Assembly (NCBI GenBank): GCA_020541345.1
Contig: CP045239.1
Location: forward strand, 806,001 to 870,000
Length of the DNA stretch: 64,000 nt
Direction: 5' to 3'
Source: Candidatus Ecksteinia adelgidicola
GTDB taxonomy: Bacteria; Pseudomonadota; Gammaproteobacteria; Enterobacterales; Enterobacteriaceae
In this document: positions 53,646 through 64,000 of the stretch, piece by piece
Layout: every line of letters starts with the position of its first letter
Position numbering within the stretch: the stretch's first letter is position 1
Translations under genes and position numbers: made by a program
The notes under the pieces: generated by a model
Databases searched by the model: none
The model's input: only the letters and a program-made list of their open reading frames with translations
What the model was told of the DNA's origin: nothing

Positions 53646-54974
53646 TTATTTATTTTTAACATAAGAATTTTTATCCCAAAATAACTGTAAAACATTCTTA
53701 TTATTTAATATTTTTCCTTCTTCACAAATAAACACATTCAGTGCAGCAATAAGTTGTTCATCATAATAAATGAGAGGAATTCGATCGCGCTCCCAAGGGG
53801 GAATTTTAAATTCTTTCCACAATTTTTTAATTGATCGTGAATGAACTCGACCAATAATACGAATAATTCCATGTCCACCAAAACGAATACTTACTTTCTG
53901 TTTATCAGATGGAGCACGCAAATGTATATCTCCTTTTCCACTAATGATATGACCTAATTTATCAGGTAATATTACACGTGTATCTTGAGACCAATTAATC
54001 TGAATATTTCGTAAGTTTTCCATCAATGGTAATAAATATAATAAACCGTGAAAACGTCGAATTTGATAAAATTTTAACTTTAATTGAGGTTTAGCATCTA
54101 TTCGACTAAATATTACTTCATTCCATAAACAATGTAATTGTTTAAGAGAAGGTAAACAGACATTATGTAATGTAATCCAACGACGTAATAATGCAAAGCA
54201 ATGTTCTAATGAACGTGTTAATAATTTTTTAATTATTAATGCTTTATCCTCTGTTAACAACGCATTCAATTCTTTATTTAACAGTTCATCTAGTAATTTT
54301 TCTTGTTTATAACATAAAAAAGCACTTCGGAATACTGAAGATGAAAAGTAAGGCCAGCGTTGTGTTAATAAAGGTAATATTTTAATACGTAAAAAGTTAC
54401 GATCAAAACGTAAATTTTTATTACTATCATCTTCTATCCAGGAAAGATTATTACTTTTTGCATAATTTTGTAATTGAAAACGAGAAAAATTCATTAATGG
54501 CCGTAATATTAAATTTTTTTTAAAATTAGTACATATTGACATTCCTGACAACCCAGCAGGACCACTACCTCTTTTTAGTGCTAATAAAAAAGTTTCACAT
54601 TGATCGTCAAGATGTTGAGCAAGGACTAGAATTTCATCATTTTGAAGTGTATTCTTAAAAACTTTATAACGCATCTTACGTGCTGCTGCTTCTACACCAT
54701 CTATATGAACGTCTACATGTACTTTTTGAATAATTAAGGATATATTCCATATAGCACATTGCCATCTACAATGATTAACCCATGTATCAGAAAAATTACT
54801 TAATCCATGATGGATATGAATTGCTCGAATTTGTAATGTTGAATTTTTTTGATATAATTGTAATAATAAATATAACAACACTGTAGAATCTAATCCACCA
54901 CTAAACGCTACTAGTAATTTTTTATTATTACCTAAATAATATTCTACTTGCTTTATTAATTGATTATTATACAT
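53646..54974 (-). CDS. tilS: tRNA(Ile)-lysidine synthetase
   Basis: TilS ligates lysine to C34 of tRNA-Ile(CAU), switching it from AUG to AUA decoding, which is essential in an A+T-rich genome with many AUA codons. The N-terminal PP-loop ATPase motif SGGLDS is at 25-30 (E. coli SGGLDS), followed by IHIHHGLS, VEAAARKMRYKVF, LAQHLDDQCETFLLALKRGSGPAGLSGM and IEDDSNKNLRFDRNFLR. The substrate-binding and C-terminal domains (REFKIPPWERDRIPLIY-like WKEFKIPPWERDRIPLIYY) are present. The 442 aa exceed the 432 of E. coli slightly. No Shine-Dalgarno is visible. It ends the ancestral dnaE-accA-tilS series, with ldcC missing. Confidence 0.96.
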   Translation of the reverse strand: MYNNQLIKQVEYYLGNNKKLLVAFSGGLDSTVLLYLLLQLYQKNSTLQIRAIHIHHGLSNFSDTWVNHCRWQCAIWNISLIIQKVHVDVHIDGVEAAARKMRYKVFKNTLQNDEILVLAQHLDDQCETFLLALKRGSGPAGLSGMSICTNFKKNLILRPLMNFSRFQLQNYAKSNNLSWIEDDSNKNLRFDRNFLRIKILPLLTQRWPYFSSSVFRSAFLCYKQEKLLDELLNKELNALLTEDKALIIKKLLTRSLEHCFALLRRWITLHNVCLPSLKQLHCLWNEVIFSRIDAKPQLKLKFYQIRRFHGLLYLLPLMENLRNIQINWSQDTRVILPDKLGHIISGKGDIHLRAPSDKQKVSIRFGGHGIIRIIGRVHSRSIKKLWKEFKIPPWERDRIPLIYYDEQLIAALNVFICEEGKILNNKNVLQLFWDKNSYVKNK

Positions 54975-55340
54975 TGATAATATTATTATTTTTATGTTTA
55001 ATGTTTAATAGTAAAGTTGTTAATAGTTATATTATTATATTCAATTAGTAAAATTTAAAAATTTAACATAGAAATTTTTATCAAAAAAGTGTTTAATTTA
55101 AATATGTTTTCTAACAATTGTATTATCAATTGACAGAAGATAAATATTATATGTAATACTAAGACATACATATAAAGATTAAATCCTAATTGCATTATCT
55201 AAACATTACTCAATATTAAATAATAACGCGATTAACTTTTGATCTTTGAATGATATTATTTGTTATTATTAGATATACTATAATAATAATTTACTATTAA
55301 TTGTGTACAAATCTAATTTTTTTAATTACATGTCTGACAA
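54975..55340. other. Spacer between tilS and accA
   Basis: These 366 bases lie where ldcC (lysine decarboxylase) and a small glyoxalase-like gene sit in E. coli. The patch 55180-55265 is slightly richer in G and C (ATAACGCGATTAAC) but shows no readable ldcC remnant. Confidence 0.5.
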
Positions 55341-56303
55341 TTAGCAATAACCATAGTTCATTAGTCGTTGATAACGGCGACTAAGTAATTTTTTTTTATT
55401 TAAAATATCTAATTCTTTTAAATCAACTAATAACTGTGTTTTTAGTGAAATAGCAGTTTTTTGAACATCACGATAAGCTGAACCTAGTGGCTCAATGATG
55501 ATTGAGTCAATTAATTTTAATTTTTTTAAACAAGATGCAGTAATATTCATTGATTCTGCTGCTAATTTTACTTTATTAGTATTTTTCCATAAAATAGAAG
55601 CGCATCCTTCTGGCGATATTACTGAATAAGTGCTATATTGCAACATATTAACTTTGTCACCAACTCCAATGGCTAATGCACCACCAGAACCACCTTCTCC
55701 AATTACTGTACAAATTATTGGAACATGTAAACGTGACATTTCACGCAAATTTCGTGCGATAGCTTCAGATTGTCCACGTTCTTCTGCACCTATACCTGGA
55801 TAAGCGCCAGGAGTATCAATAAAAGTAATAATAGGAAGATGAAAACGAGAAGCCATTTCCATAAGACGCAATGCTTTTCGATAACCTTCTGGTGCTGGCA
55901 TTCCAAAATTGCGACGAATTTTTTCTTTTGTTCCCCGACCTTTTTGATGACCAATAATCATAACTGATCGATTATTCAAACGTCCGAGACCACCAACAAT
56001 TGCTTGATCATCACCATATAAACGATCACCTGCTAATTCTTCAAAATCAGTAAATATATGTTTAATATAATCTAAAGTATAAGGACGATAGGGATGACGA
56101 GCTAATTGAGAAATTTGCCAAGCACTAAGATTAGAAAAAATTTTATATGTAAGCACAGTGCTCTTTTTACGTAAATTTTTAATTTCTCGGTCTAAGTTAA
56201 TATGTATATTTTTATTTTTTTGACGATTAATAATCATTAAAGAATTAATTTTTTCTTCTAATTCTATGATTGGTTTTTCAAAATCAAGAAAATTTATACT
56301 CAT
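55341..56303 (-). CDS. accA: Acetyl-CoA carboxylase carboxyltransferase subunit alpha
   Basis: AccA forms, with AccD, the carboxyltransferase that moves CO2 from biotin on AccB to acetyl-CoA, the committed step of fatty acid synthesis. It has 320 aa (319 in E. coli). The N-terminal helical part begins [16 protein letters not shown]. The crotonase-like domain contains [31 protein letters not shown], the segment [56 protein letters not shown] and [24 protein letters not shown] lies before the ATG. It starts 13 bases after dnaE, so dnaE-accA is probably one transcript. Confidence 0.98.
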   Translation of the reverse strand: MSINFLDFEKPIIELEEKINSLMIINRQKNKNIHINLDREIKNLRKKSTVLTYKIFSNLSAWQISQLARHPYRPYTLDYIKHIFTDFEELAGDRLYGDDQAIVGGLGRLNNRSVMIIGHQKGRGTKEKIRRNFGMPAPEGYRKALRLMEMASRFHLPIITFIDTPGAYPGIGAEERGQSEAIARNLREMSRLHVPIICTVIGEGGSGGALAIGVGDKVNMLQYSTYSVISPEGCASILWKNTNKVKLAAESMNITASCLKKLKLIDSIIIEPLGSAYRDVQKTAISLKTQLLVDLKELDILNKKKLLSRRYQRLMNYGYC

Positions 56304-56316
56304 AATATTCCTTATA

Positions 56317-59300
56317 TTAATTAAATTCTAACTTTACTTGATTAGAACCAACTAACATTTTTAAATCATTTAGTAAAGAATCATTTAATGTTACATGCCA
56401 GGTTTCACCATAACATAATGTTGTGCGAATATTTTTTTGTTGATAATAAATATTTACTGGAACAGTACCTAATTCATGCAATTTTAACAATTTTTTAAAA
56501 GAGTTAAAAAATTGATGATTGTTTTGCGTATTTGTTATTAGAATAGAAATTCTACGTACATATTTTTTTCGAGCATCGCTAATATCCATTATTTTTCGAG
56601 CTATTATTTTTAGTTTTTTATTAAAATGATTTAAATGAACTTGTCCATTAACAATTAAAATACGATCTTTTTGAAGAAACTTTTTATATGTTTTTAATAC
56701 TTCTGTAAATAATATAACTTCTAAATGACCTGATCGATCATCTAATGTACAAATACCAATAGGATTGTTGAGTTTAGTCATTATAACTCGAACATTTAAA
56801 ACTAAACCTACTATGGTAACTATTCTCCCCCGATCTACGGATTGTATATCTTTTAATCTCTGACCAGAAGAATAAAATTGAATCTCTTTTAAATATTGAG
56901 TAATTGGATGGCCAGTTAAATATAAGCCTAGAGTTTCTCTTTCACCTTCAAGAACTACTTGTTCTTTCCATTTTGGTATATTAGCATTAATTTTATCTAT
57001 TTGATCAGAGTCTTTTTTTATAAGACCAAACATATCTACTTGACCAACAGCTAAGTTTCTAGTATATTGATCAGCTGATTTTAATGCATCATCTAATGTA
57101 TGCATTAAAGCTGCACGGTGAGGACCTAACTGGTCAAGTGCTCCAGACATAATTAATTTTTCTAAAACACGACGATTTAATTTTCTAATATTAGAACGTG
57201 AACAGAGATCAAATAAATCTTTAAAATAAGCTTGAGTATTACTATTGCGTATTTTTATAATACTTTTAATTAAACTTTCTCCTAAACCTTTTATTGCCCC
57301 AATACCATATACTATTTCTTCGTTATCATTTACATGAAAGTAATATTGTCCGCTATTAATATCTGGTGGTAAGATTTTTAATCCCATTCGCCAACATTCA
57401 TCTATTAATCCAACTACTTTATTAGTGTTATCCATATCTGCAGTCATTACTGCTGCCATAAATTCAACTGGATAATGCGCTTTTAACCAAAGAGTTTGAT
57501 AAGATACTAATGCATAAGCAGCAGAATGAGACTTATTAAAGCCATAACCAGCAAATTTTTCTACTAAATTAAAAATTTTAACTGACATTTCAGAATTTAA
57601 ACCCTGTAATTTTGAACCATTTTCAAAAATACTCCGCTGTTTTTTCATTTCTATCGGATCTTTTTTGCTCATTGCACGACGCAAGATATCTGCATTTCCT
57701 AAAGTATATCCAGCAAGTATCTGAGCTATTTTCATTACTTGTTCTTGGTAAAGAATAATACCGTAAGTTGATTCTAACACTGGTTTAAGAGATTCATGCT
57801 GACAATAAAAGTCAGGATAAGAAATTGCTTCCCGTCCATGTTTTCGATTAATGAAATTATCTACCATGCCTGATTGAAGAGGACCAGGACGAAATAATGC
57901 TACTAATGCAATTATATCTTCAAAACAATCAGGTTTTAATCGTTTAATTAAGTCTTTCATTCCTCTTGATTCAAGCTGAAATACAGCAGTAGTTTCTGCA
58001 CGTTTTAAAATGTTAAAACTTTCTTTATCATTAAGCGGAATAGTAGTAATATCAATTGGTAAAGCTCCAATTTTAACATTTTTTTCATTAATCATCCTTA
58101 TTGTCCAATCAATAATTGTTAAAGTACGAAGACCAAGAAAATCAAATTTTACTAATCCTACATGTTCTATATCATTTTTATCAAATTGAGTTACTGGGTA
58201 ATGACCTTCCTGATCATAGTACAATGGTGAAAAATCAGTAATTTTAGTTGGTGAAATAACCACACCACCTGCATGTTTTCCAGCGTTGCGTATTACACCT
58301 TCTAATTTTTTAGCCATATCAATTAATATTTTAACTTCTTCATCTGTTTTATACATTTCAAGTAACTTTGATTCAGAAAAAAAAGCTTTTTTTAGTGTTA
58401 TACCGGGATCAATTGGAATTAATTTAGCAATTCGATCAACAAAACTATATGGATAACCTAGTGCACGACCTACATCTCGAATTACTGCTTTTGCTGTCAT
58501 TGTACCAAAAGTAATGATTTGAGATACAGATTCACGACCATATATCTCTGATACATGATCAATAACCAAATCACGCTTCTCCATACAAAAATCAATATCA
58601 AAATCTGGCATTGAAATGCGCTCTGGATTTAAAAATCGCTCAAATAATAAATCAAATTCTAACGGATCTATATCAGTGATATTTAATGCGTAAGCTACAA
58701 GTGAACCAGCACCAGAACCACGTCCTGGGCCAACTGGTATTTTATTTTTTTTTGACCAGTGAATAAATTCCATTACAATTAAAAAATAACCAGAAAAGCC
58801 CATTTTGTTAATTACTTTTAACTCTAAGTTTAAACGATCGTTATATTTTTTATTATTTTTATGACGAATTTTATGGTCAGGAAATAAAAATAAAAGACGT
58901 TTATTTAAACCTTCTTTTGACTTTAGAATTAAAAAATTCTCAGTATTCATATTTCCAGTTGGAAACTGAGGTAAAAAATATTCACCTAAACGGATAAATA
59001 CGTTACAACGCTTAGCAATTTCAATAGTATTAATTAACGCTTCTGGAATATCAGAGAATAATTTGCACATTTCTTCTTCACTACGCATATATTGTTCTGA
59101 ACTATATTTTTTGATTCTTTTAGGATCATTTAATGTTATGCCTTTATGAATAGCTTCACGAATTTCATGAGCATCAAAATCATTTTTTGATAAAAAACGC
59201 ACATCATTAGTAGCAACAACCGGTAAATTATGTTCTATAGCTAATTCTACTGCAGAATGTAAGTAACGTTCTTCATTTAATCGACCAGTACGAATTAATT

Positions 59301-59805
59301 CTAAGTAGTAAGCATTAGGAAAATACTTTTTGTAAAAATCTAAACATTGATTTATTTTTGATTTGTTTTTACAAAGTAAAAGTTGACCAATATCACCATG
59401 ACAAGCACCAGATATTATCAACAACCCTTCACGATATTTTACTAAGCATTCTTGATTAATAAATGGTCCATGAGAATCATAACCACGTTGATAAGCATGA
59501 GAGATTAATAATATTAGATTTTGATAACCTTTATTATTCATTGCTAATATTGTTATATGTCCTAATTTAACACCAACAATGTTATTTTGAAGATAAAAAT
59601 CTGATCCAATAATTGGTTTAATACCTTGATCGTAAGAATAATTGTAAAATTTTACTAAGCCAAATAAATTAGTAAAATCAGTAATTGCTAAAGCAGGCAT
59701 ACCTAAATTAGCAGCTCGTTTTACTAAAGATTTAACTTTAGATAAACCATCAATCATTGAATAATCGCTATGAATGCGTAAATGAATAAAACGAGGTTTA
59801 GGCAT
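56317..59805 (-). CDS. dnaE: DNA polymerase III alpha subunit
   Basis: DnaE is the replicative polymerase. At 1162 aa it is full length (1160 in E. coli). The N-terminal PHP domain begins [16 protein letters not shown]. The catalytic aspartates lie in [13 protein letters not shown] near residue 400 and in [14 protein letters not shown] near 552, with [16 protein letters not shown] before them. Finger and helix-hairpin-helix regions follow ([23 protein letters not shown]-type sequence near 755), then an OB fold near 990-1070 ([15 protein letters not shown]) and a C-terminal domain ending [12 protein letters not shown]. In E. coli this C-terminus binds tau, yet the local dnaX encodes no tau domains. 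Residues of the PHP site look ordinary for proteobacterial DnaE. No Shine-Dalgarno is visible. Confidence 0.98.
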   Translation of the reverse strand: MPKPRFIHLRIHSDYSMIDGLSKVKSLVKRAANLGMPALAITDFTNLFGLVKFYNYSYDQGIKPIIGSDFYLQNNIVGVKLGHITILAMNNKGYQNLILLISHAYQRGYDSHGPFINQECLVKYREGLLIISGACHGDIGQLLLCKNKSKINQCLDFYKKYFPNAYYLELIRTGRLNEERYLHSAVELAIEHNLPVVATNDVRFLSKNDFDAHEIREAIHKGITLNDPKRIKKYSSEQYMRSEEEMCKLFSDIPEALINTIEIAKRCNVFIRLGEYFLPQFPTGNMNTENFLILKSKEGLNKRLLFLFPDHKIRHKNNKKYNDRLNLELKVINKMGFSGYFLIVMEFIHWSKKNKIPVGPGRGSGAGSLVAYALNITDIDPLEFDLLFERFLNPERISMPDFDIDFCMEKRDLVIDHVSEIYGRESVSQIITFGTMTAKAVIRDVGRALGYPYSFVDRIAKLIPIDPGITLKKAFFSESKLLEMYKTDEEVKILIDMAKKLEGVIRNAGKHAGGVVISPTKITDFSPLYYDQEGHYPVTQFDKNDIEHVGLVKFDFLGLRTLTIIDWTIRMINEKNVKIGALPIDITTIPLNDKESFNILKRAETTAVFQLESRGMKDLIKRLKPDCFEDIIALVALFRPGPLQSGMVDNFINRKHGREAISYPDFYCQHESLKPVLESTYGIILYQEQVMKIAQILAGYTLGNADILRRAMSKKDPIEMKKQRSIFENGSKLQGLNSEMSVKIFNLVEKFAGYGFNKSHSAAYALVSYQTLWLKAHYPVEFMAAVMTADMDNTNKVVGLIDECWRMGLKILPPDINSGQYYFHVNDNEEIVYGIGAIKGLGESLIKSIIKIRNSNTQAYFKDLFDLCSRSNIRKLNRRVLEKLIMSGALDQLGPHRAALMHTLDDALKSADQYTRNLAVGQVDMFGLIKKDSDQIDKINANIPKWKEQVVLEGERETLGLYLTGHPITQYLKEIQFYSSGQRLKDIQSVDRGRIVTIVGLVLNVRVIMTKLNNPIGICTLDDRSGHLEVILFTEVLKTYKKFLQKDRILIVNGQVHLNHFNKKLKIIARKIMDISDARKKYVRRISILITNTQNNHQFFNSFKKLLKLHELGTVPVNIYYQQKNIRTTLCYGETWHVTLNDSLLNDLKMLVGSNQVKLEFN

Positions 59806-60395
59806 ATTAAATAACTACATAAAATAAATCAGCGCATTGAAAAAAAATGAATATTAATAGTATCTTATAACTAGTAATTTCAACATGTTTTTTTTATTAA
59901 TATATATTTTAAATTAGTAACGTTGAATATTAAAATTTTTATATTATTAAAAGACTTTAAAAGAAAACATTGATCATTTTATAATATTAGATACATATTT
60001 ATTATAATAGTATATGGGTTAATTTAATTATTTTAAAATTTTATAATTTAATTATTAATAAAACACTACTGACTATGAACGATTTTAATGAAAAATATAT
60101 TTTAAAATATGTATTATTGATAATTTAGGAATAAAATAAAAAACAACAAATATTAATTAGTAGCTTATATTATTAAATATATTGAGTGTGACAGTAATAT
60201 AAATCATTTTGTTAGATAATATTAAATATTCATTTTTTTACATATATTTAAGTTATATATTAATTATCAATTAAATTGTATTAATTTATACGAAATGTTT
60301 TTTATAATAAAAAACTGGATAAGATAGTTTAATTATCTACAATACTTTATATATTAAATAAATAAAAACAACAAGAAATTTAAAATCATATTTAA
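59806..60395. other. Spacer between dnaE and lpxB at the ancestral rnhB position
   Basis: In E. coli rnhB (ribonuclease HII) occupies this position. These 590 bases are A+T-rich and I cannot read any RnhB motif such as GVDEVGRGP on the minus strand. The gene is therefore lost and eroded beyond recognition rather than shortened. Confidence 0.55.
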
Positions 60396-61544
60396 TTATT
60401 TTAACATGTAATCTAATACCGCTTGAGCAGCTTGATGATTAGCATTACAGCGAATAGTTTTATGTAAACTTAAAAATATCTTTTTTAGCGTCGTATTTCT
60501 TGAATTATCTTTTAATAATGGTATTAATTTTTTTGTTAAATAATCAGGTATACAATTATTTTGTAATAATTCTGGAACAATTTCGCGATCAGCTAGTAAA
60601 TTTGGTAATGATATATAAGATGTTTTAACTAAATATTTAGCTAATAAAAAATTTAATGATTTCATACGATATCCGACTACCATTGGACATTTAGCTAACA
60701 TGCATTCTAACGTAGCTGTCCCTGATGCTAACAATGCTGCATTGCTGGCTATCATAGCTTCATGTCCTTTTCCATTTAATAAATATAGCATTAATTCAGG
60801 TGCTATTTTATTTTTAATAGATTCAAATTGTTTTCGTCTATTTTTGTTTATTAACGGTACTATTACTTTTAAATCTGGATAATAATGAGATAACTCTTGA
60901 GCAGTTTTTAAAAAAATAATACTTAACATTGAAATTTCATTTCTTCGACTACCTGGCAATAATGCTAAACAACGAGATTCTGGATGAATACCTAACGCGA
61001 TACGTGCTGCTACTCGATCTGGTTTTAAAGGAATGATATCTGCTATAGCATGCCCTATAAACCGATATGGAATGTTTAAACGATCGTATAATATTTTTTC
61101 AAAAGGGAAAAGTAATAATACTAAATTAGTAGCTTGTTTAATTGCATAAATTCGTTTTTGACGCCATGCCCAAATAGATGGACTTACGTAATGAATTGTT
61201 GGAATTCCATATTTTTTAAGTTGATTTTCTAACGAAATATTAAAATCTGGTGCATCAATTCCAATAAAAATATTTATTTTAAAATGAATAAAACGAAATA
61301 TTAAATCTTTTCTAATCTTTAATAAACGAGGTATATGTTTTAAAACTTCTATTACTCCCATTAATTCTAGTTCTTCCATTTTGTACCAAGTTTCAAAACC
61401 TAAACTTTGCATAGAAGAACCTGAAATTCCAACAAAATGTGCATTAGGAAGACGTAATTTCAATGCATGCATTAATCCAGCGCCAAGGATATCACCAGAT
61501 GTTTCTCCAACAACTATACCAATAATTGGTGAATGTTTTAACAT
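60396..61544 (-). CDS. lpxB: Lipid-A-disaccharide synthase
   Basis: LpxB condenses UDP-2,3-diacylglucosamine with lipid X to give the lipid A disaccharide at the inner membrane face. It has 382 aa, as in E. coli. The N-terminus [21 protein letters not shown] carries the conserved GExSGD motif. Then come [95 protein letters not shown] and [17 protein letters not shown], all typical of GT-B family 19. The Shine-Dalgarno is weak. lpxB is separated from lpxA by 742 bases, whereas the two abut or overlap in E. coli. Confidence 0.97.
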   Translation of the reverse strand: MLKHSPIIGIVVGETSGDILGAGLMHALKLRLPNAHFVGISGSSMQSLGFETWYKMEELELMGVIEVLKHIPRLLKIRKDLIFRFIHFKINIFIGIDAPDFNISLENQLKKYGIPTIHYVSPSIWAWRQKRIYAIKQATNLVLLLFPFEKILYDRLNIPYRFIGHAIADIIPLKPDRVAARIALGIHPESRCLALLPGSRRNEISMLSIIFLKTAQELSHYYPDLKVIVPLINKNRRKQFESIKNKIAPELMLYLLNGKGHEAMIASNAALLASGTATLECMLAKCPMVVGYRMKSLNFLLAKYLVKTSYISLPNLLADREIVPELLQNNCIPDYLTKKLIPLLKDNSRNTTLKKIFLSLHKTIRCNANHQAAQAVLDYMLK

Positions 61545-62286
61545 AATGTTACATTTTAAAAAAAAATATGATTAATTTTATAATACATTAAATAAAATTA
61601 TTAATATATTATATATTTTAAAAATATAGTATTATTCAATACTTTATTAAATTTTAAATAATTAGCTAATATAAATATATTAATATAATAAAATATTTCA
61701 CTGTACTTTAAGATTAATAAAATACTCATATTATATTTATTACAAACTAATATTGAATTTTTTATACGTTTATAAAAATAAATATACTTATTTTATTAAT
61801 AAAATAATAAGTAAAAATTATATTATAAATGAAAACTTATAAGAATAAATTGAATTTACATTATTATTTTAGTTTATATTATTAATAATATAAAATTAAT
61901 TGTAAATATTTTATATTTTTTACATATAAATTTTACATTTATAAAAAATTTTATATATTTATATTAATACAAATATTAGTAAATGAGCTCTAATGAATTT
62001 TAATTAACATCTAAATGTTTAAATTTATTTATTTAAGACACTTTGTCTAAATTTTTAAGACGCTTTGTCTAAATTATAGAACTAACATTTCATGTAATTT
62101 TATATAACATAAATATTAAGATATAATATTATTAATACATTAATTTTAAATTATTAATAAAATACTTTATAAATTTACTAATTAATAAAAATTAATATTT
62201 TATTTTTATCTAAAACAACATAACAAATAGATAATGATATTATTTTAAAAATTAGTATCACTTTAATTCTTCTTAAAAATTGTAAA
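61545..62286. other. Spacer between lpxB and lpxA
   Basis: This is 742 bases where none is expected from the E. coli operon. It contains a 22 bp two-copy tandem repeat of a small hairpin (62032-62075) and otherwise A+T-rich sequence. Whether lpxB is still transcribed from the fabZ-lpxA promoter is unclear. No gene remnant is readable. Confidence 0.6.
62032..62075. repeat. Two-copy 22 bp tandem repeat of a small hairpin
   Basis: TTTAAGACACTTTGTCTAAA is repeated at 62032-62053 and 62054-62075 with one change (GACAC to GACGC). Each unit can fold as AGACA/TGTCT around CTT, weakened in the second copy. It is richer in G and C than its surroundings and lies about 210 bases after the lpxA stop. Confidence 0.8.
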
Positions 62287-63075
62287 TTAACGAATAATAC
62301 CACGAGTGGATCGAATAAAAAAATCAATAAATTTTTGTACTATTAATTGTTTTTTAGCTAAAATTTCAATTTCTTTTGTTGCTTGTTTAAATGTTTTTTT
62401 ACTACGATAAAGAATTTTGTAAGCATGACGGATTGCTTGAATTTGATTTTTATTAAACCCGCGTCGTTTTAATCCAACTACATTAATACCAAAGGGAGTA
62501 GTACGATTTCCTTGAGCAGTAACAAATGGAGGAATATCTTGTACAACACCAGAACAACCACCAACTATTACATGCGTTCCAATAATACAAAACTGATGAA
62601 TTCCTGTTAAACCACCAATAATCGCATAATCATCAATTTCTACATGTCCTGCAAGAGTTGCATTATTAGCCAGCACACAAGAATTACCTATTACACAATC
62701 ATGTGCAATATGAACATTAACCATTATAAGGTTATCATTTCCTATTTTTGTTAATCCAGTTCCTTGTATAGTACCACAATGAATAGTAACATTTTCTCGA
62801 ATATAATTTCTATCACCTATTTCAACATGTGTTAGCTCACCTTCATATTTAAGATCTTGACTAATTTCACCAATAGAAGAAAACTGATAAATATAATTAT
62901 TACAACCAATCTTAGTAAGACCATTAACTATAACATGAGATTTTAGAACTGTATTATTACAAATTGTCACTTGAGAACCAATATAACAAAAAGCACCGAT
63001 ATATACACTAGCATGAATAATTGCACCATTTTCAACTATTGCAGTAGGATGGATAATAGCAGTTTTATCAATCAC
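62287..63075 (-). CDS. lpxA: UDP-N-acetylglucosamine acyltransferase
   Basis: LpxA performs the first step of lipid A synthesis, 3-O-acylation of UDP-GlcNAc from hydroxyacyl-ACP. Its 262 aa equal E. coli. The N-terminal left-handed beta-helix consists of hexapeptide repeats ([33 protein letters not shown]). The catalytic His125 lies in [10 protein letters not shown] at 121-130, His122 beside it, and [16 protein letters not shown] follows. The C-terminal helices end [11 protein letters not shown]. The start codon is GTG (63073-63075), three bases after the fabZ stop, so the two are translationally coupled. The next ATG would remove part of the first coil. Confidence 0.97.
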   Translation of the reverse strand: MIDKTAIIHPTAIVENGAIIHASVYIGAFCYIGSQVTICNNTVLKSHVIVNGLTKIGCNNYIYQFSSIGEISQDLKYEGELTHVEIGDRNYIRENVTIHCGTIQGTGLTKIGNDNLIMVNVHIAHDCVIGNSCVLANNATLAGHVEIDDYAIIGGLTGIHQFCIIGTHVIVGGCSGVVQDIPPFVTAQGNRTTPFGINVVGLKRRGFNKNQIQAIRHAYKILYRSKKTFKQATKEIEILAKKQLIVQKFIDFFIRSTRGIIR

Positions 63076-63078
63076 AAA

Positions 63079-63534
63079 TTATACTTCCCGACTACGAGCG
63101 CATGTTATAGTTGCTTCGCAAATAATTTTATTATCAACCATTGCAATACTTTTGCAACGTATCAAACCGTGATAATTTTTTTTAAAATTAACTTCTATAA
63201 TTATTTGGTCAGCCGGCATTGCAGGATGTTTAAACCGAGCTTCATGAATACCAGCAAAATAATATAATTCATCTATTTCTAATTTTCCAATACTTTTAAA
63301 CTCTAAAATAGCAGTAGCTTGAGCCATAGCTTCTAGAATTAATACGCCTGGAAAAATTGGATTTTTAGGAAAATGTCCTTGAAAAAATGGCTCGTTTATA
63401 GATACATTTTTTACCGCACGAAGATATTTATGTTCTTTAAAATCAAGAACGCGGTCAATAAGTAAAAATGGATAACGATGAGGAAGTAGTTTTAAAATTT
63501 CTACAATATTTAGAGTATGAAGGTTAGTAGTCAA
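63079..63534 (-). CDS. fabZ: 3-hydroxyacyl-[acyl-carrier-protein] dehydratase
   Basis: FabZ dehydrates 3-hydroxyacyl-ACP in fatty acid elongation and competes with LpxA and LpxD for the same substrate pool. The 151 aa match E. coli. The hot-dog fold carries [12 protein letters not shown] at 19-29, the catalytic His54 in [13 protein letters not shown] and Glu68 in LILEAMAQA. The start is TTG (63532-63534) with AGGAAG 6 bases upstream; no ATG is available near the expected N-terminus [14 protein letters not shown]. It heads the fabZ-lpxA pair, about 190 bases after lpxD. Confidence 0.97.
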   Translation of the reverse strand: MTTNLHTLNIVEILKLLPHRYPFLLIDRVLDFKEHKYLRAVKNVSINEPFFQGHFPKNPIFPGVLILEAMAQATAILEFKSIGKLEIDELYYFAGIHEARFKHPAMPADQIIIEVNFKKNYHGLIRCKSIAMVDNKIICEATITCARSREV

Positions 63535-63540
63535 GATACT

Positions 63541-63546
63541 CTTCCT
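63541..63546 (-). promoter_or_regulatory. Ribosome-binding site supporting the TTG start of fabZ
   Basis: The minus strand reads AGGAAG followed by six bases and TTG. The good match and spacing support initiation at this unusual codon. Confidence 0.7.
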
Positions 63547-63724
63547 ATATTTTAATTCATAGCATGAATAATACGACCTGCACTGACTAAAAAAAAATCA
63601 ACATACAGGCCAAAAATTAACAATTATTTTAATATATATATAAAATTAATATATTATATACTAAAATTATATAACTCATAAGTCATATATTATATGATAT
63701 ACTTTGTATAATAAAGATATAAAA

Positions 63725-64000
63725 TTATTCATTATTATTTTTTTTTATTTTTTGTTCAATACTTTTTAACCGATTTTTTATTTTATTGATATTCATTATT
63801 AATGCAGTAGTTTTACGCCACACTTGATTAGATTGTACAGGAATACCTGAAGAGTATATACCAGGTTTCTTAATTGAACGCATTACCATACTCATACCAG
63901 TAATAATGACTTTATCACTGATTTTAATATGACCATTTAATACACTCCCTCCTCCAATTTGACAATTATTTCCAATGTTTACGCTACCTGCTATAATAAC
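63725..64000 (-). CDS. lpxD: UDP-3-O-acylglucosamine N-acyltransferase, C-terminal part (5' end outside window)
   Basis: The minus strand is open from the window edge (64000) to TAA at 63725-63727, giving the last 91 residues of LpxD, which N-acylates UDP-3-O-acylglucosamine in lipid A synthesis. The end of the beta-helix is visible ([19 protein letters not shown]), then [14 protein letters not shown] and [20 protein letters not shown], and a C-terminal helix ([18 protein letters not shown]). These match E. coli LpxD closely. The catalytic histidine lies upstream, outside the window. The gene keeps its ancestral place before fabZ. Confidence 0.95.
   Translation of the reverse strand, partial: VIIAGSVNIGNNCQIGGGSVLNGHIKISDKVIITGMSMVMRSIKKPGIYSSGIPVQSNQVWRKTTALIMNINKIKNRLKSIEQKIKKNNNE

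Noticed and set aside
59806-60395. rnhB pseudogene at its ancestral position
   Set aside because: No RNase HII motif is readable on the minus strand in any frame, so only a gap can be reported.
62971-63267. 98-codon open frame on the plus strand across the fabZ-lpxA junction
   Set aside because: It is fully antisense to two conserved, translationally coupled genes and shows no protein-like motifs.

Overview
This window looks like a piece of the chromosome of a long-term, vertically inherited insect-type endosymbiont of the Enterobacterales. Every recognisable protein is a close relative of its Escherichia coli counterpart, usually of nearly the same length: PheS 327 aa, PheT 795, LpxA 262, FabZ 151, LpxB 382, DnaE 1162, AckA 400. 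Only housekeeping functions are present. I see no insertion sequence, phage gene, CRISPR array, rRNA, toxin, secretion system or recognisable regulator. Genus and species cannot be named from this. The retained lipid A genes argue against Buchnera and fit lineages of the Wigglesworthia, Blochmannia, Sodalis, Serratia or Arsenophonus kind.

The most striking property is the very low gene density. About 27 kb of 64 kb (roughly 42%) is coding. The rest is long, extremely A+T-rich DNA without intact genes, in blocks of up to 6 kb. Hand counts give 2 G/C in 60 bases at 14041-14100 and 3 in 60 at 17281-17340, against 25 in 60 inside fabB at 27361-27420. The simplest reading is a genome whose dead genes have been mutated beyond recognition but not yet deleted.

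Layout: 3' end of trxB (+); dnaX (-), gamma-length only; tsaB (+); an isolated tRNA-Val(GAC) (+); ackA-pta (-); a 6.1 kb desert; pheS-pheT (-); fabB (-); pyrG-eno (-); ydiK (-); glyQ-glyS (+); dnaB (-); then tilS, accA, dnaE, lpxB, lpxA, fabZ and the 3' end of lpxD, all on the minus strand. The last block keeps the ancestral lpxD-fabZ-lpxA-lpxB-(rnhB)-dnaE-accA-(ldcC)-tilS order. rnhB and ldcC are gone and gaps have opened between formerly abutting genes.

Together the genes cover DNA replication (DnaX, DnaB, DnaE), translation (PheST, GlyQS, TsaB for t6A, TilS for lysidine, tRNA-Val), fatty acid and lipid A synthesis (AccA, FabB, FabZ, LpxA, LpxB, LpxD), energy and nucleotides (Eno, AckA-Pta, PyrG) and redox (TrxB). 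Lipid A genes imply an outer membrane. I found no convincing novel system. The interesting points are the gene deserts with scattered fossil-like islands, the DnaX truncation beside a full-length DnaE, retention of the poorly characterised membrane protein YdiK, non-ATG starts in fabZ and lpxA, and several short tandem and inverted repeats.
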